Shown here: piece after piece, positions 57,331-64,000 of the stretch
Numbering within the stretch: the stretch's first letter is position 1
Layout: each line of letters opens with the position of its first letter
From: Antedon mediterranea
Lineage: Eukaryota > Echinodermata > Crinoidea > Comatulida > Antedonidae
Length of the DNA stretch: 64,000 nt
Assembly: GCF_964355755.1 (NCBI RefSeq)
Contig: NC_092679.1
Location: 14,438,932 to 14,502,931, forward strand
Direction: 5' to 3'
Made by a program: the position numbers and the translations under genes
The notes under the pieces: model-generated
Told to the model about the DNA's origin: nothing
The model's input: only the letters and a program-made list of their open reading frames with translations
Databases searched by the model: none

Positions 57331-58112
57331 AAGTTTACACAGTGGTGGGGGGGGGGGGGATGGAAACTAGCTTTAGCGGAGTATTGTTTCTCATGAAAAA
57401 TAATGAATGGAAACTAGCTATAGAAGAGCAATGTGTCTGATAGGTGTGAGAAATACAACATGTCAACAAAGCATTGGAACTCAATGGTTACAACAGGAAG
57501 GACTTCAAGTTATCGTCAACTAACAACAGCGATCCTGCAGAGTTCAGAAAGTCTGTATGTTTACCATATTTGGGACAGCTTTCTCATCGTATCCAACGAC
57601 TACTACAAAACGCCGACATAAAAAGTATTTCATAGTGCAGTCTACAAGTTGTCACAGTGTCTTCAAACACACAAGGAAAACCATCTAACACAGCCAACCT
57701 GGTGTATACTGTATCCCATGTGGAAGTGGAAATGTATACATTGGGGGAAACCGGACATGACCTTCAAACCAGACTCAAAGAACAAAAAGGTCATGCAAGA
57801 AGAGGAGAGCAAGACAAATCATCAATAGTTATGCATTCTCACCAACAACAACACCGACGTAATTGGAAAGATGCTGAATTGCTACCGCTCCTTCTTGGCA
57901 TTCCAGACGAACCAGGGAAGCTATTGAAATCTACAAACACAACACTGTTCATTAAGATATTGGATTTGATATCAGTGACATTTTGCTATCTTTATTCAAC
58001 AAGAATCTCCACCGACAGTAAACCATGCCATAGTTTCTGGCCAGTTTACATTTCACAATCCTGTCTAGACACATGGTCTATGTGTCCCTCCCACTGTGTG
58101 AACTTTTTGTGA

Positions 58113-58286
58113 GCTATTGTTTCTGGCTTTCACACCAGTCCCACCCCTTTTCACTTACATTCCAAGTTTCCTGGACTTCCTGTATTCTCACTCCTGACGA
58201 CGATCAAAGCATATTTATCGAAACGTCGAGAAACTCAACAGTTCTTTTCAGAACTAATATACGTGGTGTACCGCAAACTTTATATC
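58113..58286. repeat. Right inverted repeat of the Penelope-like element
   Basis: 174 bp. Contains CTCCTGACGACGATCAAAGC and ATCGAAACGTCGAG, a CTGANGA ... GAAAC arrangement reminiscent of a hammerhead ribozyme core. Confidence 0.88.
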
Positions 58287-58382
58287 AATATTTGATTTCG
58301 ACATGCAAACCATCAAACAGTAGGTTATATATGTCATTGTCAGTTCACTGCTCTATAGTCCATAGAAAGTACTGTATTTTCT

Positions 58383-58590
58383 ACCTACTTTGTGTTTTCT
58401 GTTTCAAATCGATCCAAAGATTCTTGCTTGTACATTTTCGTCATTAGTTTTTTTTTTCAGTTTCTTTCTTAATTTCCTCTCTTGTTTTCTTTAACTCTTC
58501 CATTAGTTTTTCACGCGCTTTCTTTACTTTTTTTTTATTCTCAGCATTTCTCATTCAACCAGAATTATTATTATTATCATAAGTTAAACC
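58383..58590 (-). repeat. Exon-like coiled-coil block, copy 2 of 3
   Basis: Same block as 56,925-57,110, separated from it by the Penelope-like element. Extended similarity continues to about 58,660 (TTCTTTCTTCAAATTC), matching about 62,145. Confidence 0.6.
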
Positions 58591-58699
58591 AAAGTATATA
58601 TTTATATACATTATTGTTTATCTTCTGACGTCGTTCAATTCTTTCTTCAAATTCTCAAATTCTTCGTTATATATATATATATATATATGTTTCTCATTA

Positions 58700-59913
58700 T
58701 ATGAACATCTTTTGGAATTCGGGGAAGCTGTGGATAACCTCTTCAGCTGGTATTGGAACGTTCACTGTTTTATCTATCATTGCGTTCCATCTACTTTTTG
58801 GAAAGAAAAATTAAGTTTCGCGCAATTAATTGATTCTCAACTTCCTTAACTTTCAACTCTGGGTATCTGCTGATGTCAACCAATTGTAATTTGTTCTGGT
58901 TTGACATAGGTGCCATTCTTCTATTTGTCATGTAATGTAAAGCATACATAATCATGTACTTCTTTTGTCTTTTGCACCTCAGTTGGGCTGGGCGTGGCAT
59001 TGCTCTTTCTCTCTATAGGACCAATGCATTTATCAAGGTAACCAGGATATCTTTCTTTTTCCCAGTTTTCCTTTAATGCATAGACGCCATTCTAAAATTT
59101 CATATGACATGAAATGCAAACATAGGTTCTTCCATTTTGAATTGACTGCACAAATACCTGCTTTTTTTAAAATCTTGCATCAGTTTTCCTTAATCGGTCA
59201 TTCTGCTTTTCTGCAGATCTTTTCAAACAAAATGCTTGTCTATTTCTGTCCCTGTCTCTCTGTATTTTATTAGCCCTTGTTTTCTTGAACAATTGTCCTA
59301 TTTTTGGTTCTTTCCTTCTGTTTTTCATTTGCCCTTGTTTTCTTGAACACTGGCTCATCAATCTTCCTATTTTTGTTTCTTTCCTTTTGTATTTCATTAG
59401 CCCCTGTTTTCTTGAACACTGGCTATCAATCTTTCTATTTTTGTTTCTTTCCTTCTATTTTTCATTTGCCCATTTGTCAGAATTACGAAACATTTTGTAC
59501 ATGATGCCTTATACTCTCTTACCTTTGTTTTGCACAGAGCACTTTTAATTCATCCATGTTGTAATTTTTTTACAGGCAGCACTGCAATTCAAATGACGGC
59601 TGAACCTTTGGAAAGCTTTCCTACATCCTAAACATATTTGGGCTCCTGGTTTTACATAGTTATATTCATTTTGCACTTCTGCATTGTCATGTAAATTTGT
59701 TTGGATGAAAGAAGAGTGACTTTCATCTATTCTTTTCCCAAGATAAAAAGAGCATTCTTTGATTTGGCTTTCATGACTGGATTGAATGCTTAATAAATCA
59801 CTGACTTTTCTGTTTGAGATCATTTCTTTCCTTGATTCTTCGCCTTCCGCAGCATTCAAACCTTCAGAAAAGAAGTTAGACAAATCCGTTTGGAAGTATA
59901 CCTTTACTCTCAT
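58700..59913 (-). pseudogene. Helitron-associated DUF6570-type protein, N-terminal part, broken
   Basis: Minus-strand order: an ICLGCRKAFQRFSRHLNCSA cysteine segment (about 59,620); a tandemly repeated basic stretch (QGQMKNRRKEPKIGQLFKK, RANKIQRDRDRNRQAFCLKR; 59,500-59,170); NGRTYVCISCHMKF; and DISRYPELKVKEVENQLIAR with NLIFLSK, KSRWNAMIDKTVNVPIPAEE (59,000-58,730). The last two match the DUF6570 region found upstream of the Rep/helicase in animal Helitron proteins (pattern ELxxxEnxLIAxxIxF ... K.RW.A..D..VNVPI). No Rep or Pif1-like helicase follows, so this is a 5' fragment. Stops and frameshifts are frequent. Confidence 0.65.
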
Positions 59914-60404
59914 TTAGCTCACTTTTCCTTGTCACAGTTGGGAACTTGTCTCTTATTTCTGGTCTACTTTTGCCTTTACTGAACCAATCATTAATATGAT
60001 GAGGCAACTTAGCAAATGAAAACCGTTTTTGCTCTTTTGGTGTCTTTTCTAGGGATTTACATTTTGGGATCTTTGATTGGTGGTGACAATGAAATCATCA
60101 TGATCAGGTTTATTTGTTGAGACTCTTTTAGAAAATTTAGTGGCTGAATGAATATTTGAGATAAACTCATTATCATTTTGAGTTGAATTCTCATTTTGAT
60201 CTGAATCATCAGATAAGGCATCCTTCATTACTTTAGCTTTTGTTTGTGACTTGCAGACACTGGAATAACGTGTGAACCATGGGTTTTGCTTTGCTCTAAT
60301 GGTCCTTTTGCAATAAGATTGTCAGTGCCGGAAGAGTCTGATATTTTCTCAAAAATGTATACATAATTTGATACTGAAAAAATGGAATTTCTAGAAACTT
60401 CTTT

Positions 60405-61010
60405 GCATCTTCAAGTTCAAGTTCAAGTTAAAATTTATTGTCAAATACACAGTAAATGAAATTTGCCTTCCAAGGTTCAAATTACAATAAAAATAACAAC
60501 AGTTAAAAACATACAATACTATACAATGGATAAGATAATATATAAGAAAATATGCTATGTATAAAACATTATGAACAGTATAAATATTAAAATACTATAT
60601 AAAGAATAAAATATAAAATATAAAACGTCTCAAGTTATCTTTTAAATTGCTTGTTGTATTGCCTGATTGCACACGGAAGAAATGATTTATTATGACGCTC
60701 ACTCTTCTTAATTGAAGGAATCATCCTTCCGGATCTACTGAAATTTATAAAGTTAAAAAGAGGATGAGACTGGTCGTTAATTATACATTTTAGTTTTTTC
60801 TCCATAACCTTATCGCATATATCATGGATAGATGGGACGTTTGCACCTATTACCTTCTTAGCCATTTTTATTATTCTCTGTAATTTATTTGAGTTATACT
60901 TAGATAAACTATTTAGCCATACAATACAGCAAAATGTTAATATGGACTGTATCATAGCCTGATGGAATAGAGACAGCGCATCTCTGCACAGATGAACCAT
61001 TTATTTGTAC
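60405..61010 (-). mobile_element. 3' end of a non-LTR retrotransposon with TTGAACT tail
   Basis: The minus-strand frame 61,000-60,635 reads SLFHQAMIQSILTFCCIVWL, LQRIIKMAKKVIGANVPSIH and HPLFNFINFSRSGRM with HNKSFLPCAIRQYNK, the C-terminus typical of RT-encoding non-LTR elements (RTE/CR1-like). A 3' UTR ends in ACTTGAACTTGAACTTGA (minus strand, about 60,409-60,430). 5' truncated. Confidence 0.8.
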
Positions 61011-62489
61011 ATTCAAGGATGGCATAAACATTGCAATTTTCTAATAAGCCATCATGATTAATAAGAGCAATTAATTTATAATGAACGTTTTTGACATGGA
61101 TGAAAAAAAAACATTCAAAAAATGATCCATTTTCTCTAATCGGTTATTAAGACGCAAAAGTAGGGGCCTGTAGGGGGCACTAATTTGTTTTGTATGGTAA
61201 AATTCTGCTCCAATTGACATATTATACTACAGCGTTTTTTAATTTGACTAGAATAGAAATATTGGTTTATCATTGTTTGAAGATTTAAAACATTCTGCAC
61301 ATCGAAATTGTAAAGAGGTAAACACAGAATCTTTGCTTCCAGAACAAGAAATACAGGTCATTTGAAAATGGTTTTGAACTGAAAATTTGATCATAGATAG
61401 GATTGGACCTAAAAGAGACTAAAACATCTCAAAATTCTTTGCAATCCTTCTGATTACCTGAATTGTAATCATTACCAAGAACCAATCGTAAAACAGCAGC
61501 GCTTTTCATCTTACAAGATCCTTCAGAACAAAAAATATCTTTCAGTTCTTGCTCAATATGGAATTTTGCATTTGCATCAACTACATGATTTCTAAATAAT
61601 TTCACTCTTCTTAAAATCTGAAGTACAGTACACAATTAGTGAAACATGCATTTTTACCATCCCTTCTTGCAGTATTCATCAAAGGCAATATGGCCATATT
61701 ATCTACCTGAGAGTGGCGTGAAAACACGGCTGTTTCAAAGATGCGAACTCGACTAGAAAAGTCAGGCGCCCTCAATATTATCGGATGACATACATTTCAA
61801 ATTCCGTCAGTTCTTTTTCTCATCAGTTACTTTCTCTATTTCATCTCTTGCTTTCTTTAACTGTTTCATTGGTTTTTTACACGCTTTATTTGCTTTGGTT
61901 ACTTCACAGCATTTCTCATTCAACCTGAATTAAGTTAAACCAAAGTATATTTAAATTTATATACATATATTAGGGGGTTATAAGAACCTAATAACATTGG
62001 AGAAGCATTTTTTTTTAAATAATATTATTGTATTGTATAATAATATAATAATATTAAATAATAATTAATATACACTGATTCTCGCTGTTTGCAGACGTCT
62101 TGTTTATCTTATGCTTTATATTGCTTCTATCTGGCGTCGTCCAATTCTTTCTTCAAATTCAAGTTCAAAATCTCGCATTCTCTTTTAAACTTTCTTTGAT
62201 GCTCTGAATTCACGTTTACCTTTAATTATAACGCTTTATAAATCGACACATTTCTGATTTATTCTACAAAGGAAAGTGCATTGTATTAAAAACAATCTAA
62301 CTCTTTAAAAAGGACATAGGCCTACTAGACTAGTCCAGATAGTCATATTTCCACTCTAATAAGATGCTGTAGGCATTTCGTGTTAAAAGCGAATAAACAT
62401 GTGTTTTGGGGTAATTTTGGGGTGCTGAATTCAAATTTGCTGTTTACCCGGCTCAATTTTTAGATCTTCACCCTTAAAATGTGAAAAAC
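61011..62489. other. No further gene recognised
   Basis: Apart from the block at 61,800-61,950 I see only short frames (68 codons at 61,429-61,635, minus, without a motif) and AT-rich DNA. Confidence 0.45.
61800..61950 (-). repeat. Exon-like coiled-coil block, copy 3 of 3
   Basis: Third copy of the block at 56,925 and 58,383. The minus strand gives LNEKCCEVTKANKACKKPMK and QLKKARDEIEKVTDEKKN. An AG-ending pyrimidine-rich stretch is not clear, so exon status is unproven. Confidence 0.5.
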
Positions 62490-62995
62490 AAAATGGCCGC
62501 CATTTCAGACTTATTTTGGCTTATAACTTGACTTTTAAGTGACGTAGCAAGTTAAAAATGGTGTCTATACCTATGTTTTTGATAGTGAAGATTCCAACTA
62601 TATTGTTATTAAAGTTGCAAATATTCTATTTCAGCCGCCATGTTGAAATCCAAGATGGCCGCCATTTTAAACGTATTTTGGCTTATAACTTGACTTTTAA
62701 TTAACATAGCAAGTTAAAAATAGTTTCTATACCTATGTTTGTGATACTGAGGATTCCAAATATATTGTTATTAAAGTTGTAAATATTCTATTCCAGCCTC
62801 CATGTTGGAATTCAAGATGGTCGTCATTTAAAACGTATTTTGGCTTATAACTTAAGTAACATAGTAGGTTAGAAATGATGCCTATACAGTACCTATGTTT
62901 GTGATACTGAGGATTCCAAATATATTGTTATTAAAGTTGTAAACAGCCGCCATGTTGAAATCAAAGATGGCGCCTATTTTAAACACACACACAGG
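62490..62995. repeat. Tandem repeat of about 160 bp with YY1-like motifs
   Basis: Units start at about 62,490, 62,651, 62,811 and 62,961 (last one partial). Each contains CAAGATGGCCGCCATTTT or a variant, CGTATTTTGGCTTATAACTT and ATACCTATGTTTGTGATACT then GAGGATTCCAA. The GCCGCCATTTT phrase and its inverse resemble YY1 sites. No coding content. Confidence 0.85.
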
Positions 62996-63406
62996 GTAGT
63001 AACAAAGTGCGAGGCAAACAAACAAATGAAAATGAAAAACTCACAAAGGGATTGTTCTTTATGTGTAAAAATATTTTAAAACGAGATAGATGATAATGAT
63101 GATCATTGTCAAGTGTTTAGAAAAATATAAGAAAATTAATGAAAAAAGGAGGTAATACGGAATTCATAAATGTAAAAATGTTACTGATGACATTTGGAAT
63201 TAACAAAAATGTGTTAAATAATATGATTTAATGACATGAGATAATAGGAATGTGAATAAAAGTAGTGTTTGCGCCACAAAAGAGGAAAAAAATATATATA
63301 TATACAGTATATAAACATCACAGAATAAATTCTAATCCGCCCGATATAATGAAATTTAATTAATTAGAAAAAATAAAAATGACGAAACCTGTGAGAATGA
63401 AAAAAA

Positions 63407-63478
63407 GCCCTCTCCGAGATTCAAACCCGGAACCTTCTGCTTGATATGCAGATCTCCTAACCATTAGACCACTGGGGT
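63407..63478 (-). tRNA. tRNA-like sequence (possible pseudo-tRNA or SINE head)
   Basis: On the minus strand a 72-nt segment has a box A-like TGGTCTAATGGTTAGGA, an anticodon arm TCTGC-ATATCAA-GCAGA (perfect 5-bp stem, anticodon ATC, formally Asp), a T arm CCGGG-TTTGAAT-CTCGG with a box B-like GGTTTGAATCT, and a TTTTTTT run just downstream. The acceptor strands (ACCCCAG and AGAGGGC) pair poorly and the anticodon is not the normal Asp GTC. A functional tRNA is therefore unlikely; a decayed tRNA gene or tRNA-derived SINE is more probable. Confidence 0.55.
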
Positions 63479-63534
63479 TTTCATTGTATTGTTCCAATTT
63501 GATTGTGTGAGGCACACAAAATATAAGTGTGAGG

Positions 63535-63615
63535 CATGCGAGGCATATAGTTTACAATTTCAAAAAGGTGCGAGGCATATAGTTTACAATTTCAAAAAGG
63601 TGCGAGGCATTTATT
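63535..63615. repeat. 33-bp direct duplication
   Basis: The phrase GCGAGGCATATAGTTTACAA with TTTCAAAAAGGT occurs twice in a row, followed by a third GCGAGGCAT start. No coding content. The rest of the window to 64,000 holds nothing recognisable. Confidence 0.8.
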
Positions 63616-64000
63616 AACGTGCTATTATGCTATATTATAGGCCTAATAATCAATTATTTATATTTTTAAAATAGGCCTAGCGTATCGAAATAGATTCGTG
63701 TATACACTCATCATGCTATGTTGTTTATTTTTATGTAACGATTGTTTTTTTCATTCAAGTCATATCGTGGCTGGTATAAGTTGACTACAATGTTCAAATT
63801 GTTTGTTCATAAGGATAATGAAAGAGTTGGTCAAAAAGACTTCACAGAATCAATTCAATACAACAACAACGTATTTATATCAAAACATTTCTCGGAATAG
63901 AAATAGATTGTAAAATTGGTAAAAAAACAAACATTTTAAATGTATACAAATTGATAAAGACATCAGTATAATAATAATATATAAATTGAGAAAACTGCTA

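Larger units (their letters stand above)
57157..58286 (+). mobile_element. Penelope-like element, 3' fragment with inverted terminal repeats
   Basis: The + strand frame 57,657-58,112 encodes a GIY-YIG-type endonuclease region: NTQGKPSNTANLVYTVSHVE, MYTLGETGHDLQTRLKEQKG and HARRGEQDKSSIVMHSH. Upstream, LPYLGQLSHRIQRLLQNADI-like codons (about 57,555-57,620, shifted frame) are the end of the preceding reverse transcriptase. The RT core is missing. The whole is bracketed by inverted repeats of 174 bp, 57,157-57,330 and 58,113-58,286 (GATATAAAGTTTGCGGTACA ... AGAAACAATAGC). Penelope-like elements combine RT with a C-terminal GIY-YIG nuclease and carry long terminal repeats in direct or inverted orientation, which fits. 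A run of G (about 57,344-57,359) lies just inside the left repeat. Confidence 0.85.

Noticed and set aside
59285-59548. Hydrophobic + strand frame with repeated CFLEHW segments, suggesting a membrane protein
   Set aside because: The opposite strand encodes the basic repeat typical of the Helitron-associated protein and is flanked by its other motifs; the hydrophobic frame is its mirror.

Overview
This is a eukaryotic, AT-rich, repeat-dense window with no operons, ribosome binding sites or bacterial-type genes. The transposon families, the many short motifs of the TAGGCCTA type and the intron-exon structure suggest a marine invertebrate, most likely a deuterostome such as an echinoderm. That assignment is an inference from style, not from a recognised marker gene.

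Layout. 1-12,200: non-coding DNA with a 55-bp minisatellite (299-1234), a 60-bp minisatellite in an ATC/ATT-rich block (about 2955-4370), and a three-unit foldback repeat rich in TGACGTCA (10,148-10,653). 12,700-15,200: a six-exon gene copy on the + strand, decayed by in-frame stops, followed by a degenerate minisatellite. 15,200-20,000: no recognisable gene. 20,000-24,950: debris of a transposon-like nuclease family (called GCDTTS here after its motif) and two non-LTR retrotransposons joined tail to tail. 24,950-53,374: a second, inverted copy of the six-exon gene, with the same exon lengths and phases. It is expanded from about 2.5 kb to 28 kb by three insertions: a 4.4-kb DNA transposon with CACTG termini in its 3' minisatellite, a composite non-LTR insertion in intron 3, and a 16.85-kb Gypsy-type LTR retrotransposon in intron 2. 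The Gypsy element is itself interrupted by two non-LTR elements. 53,650-61,650: more debris, including two partial GCDTTS copies, a Penelope-like element with 174-bp inverted terminal repeats, and the N-terminal part of a Helitron-associated DUF6570 protein. 62,490-63,480: a 160-bp tandem repeat with YY1-like motifs and a tRNA-like sequence.

The most unusual object is the Gypsy-type element (35,716-52,566, minus strand). Besides gag, protease, reverse transcriptase, RNase H and integrase, it shows a helix-hairpin-helix segment at the start of gag, a C4HC3 PHD finger at the integrase C-terminus, and an extra 3' reading frame. That frame joins a C2H2-type zinc finger to a TatD-like metal-dependent nuclease with all metal-binding positions still visible. 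Its two 308-bp LTRs differ at only three positions, and the + strand gene copy preserves the empty insertion site.

No reading frame in the window looks like a fully intact, functional host gene. Most long open frames belong to mobile elements or are translations of simple repeats.
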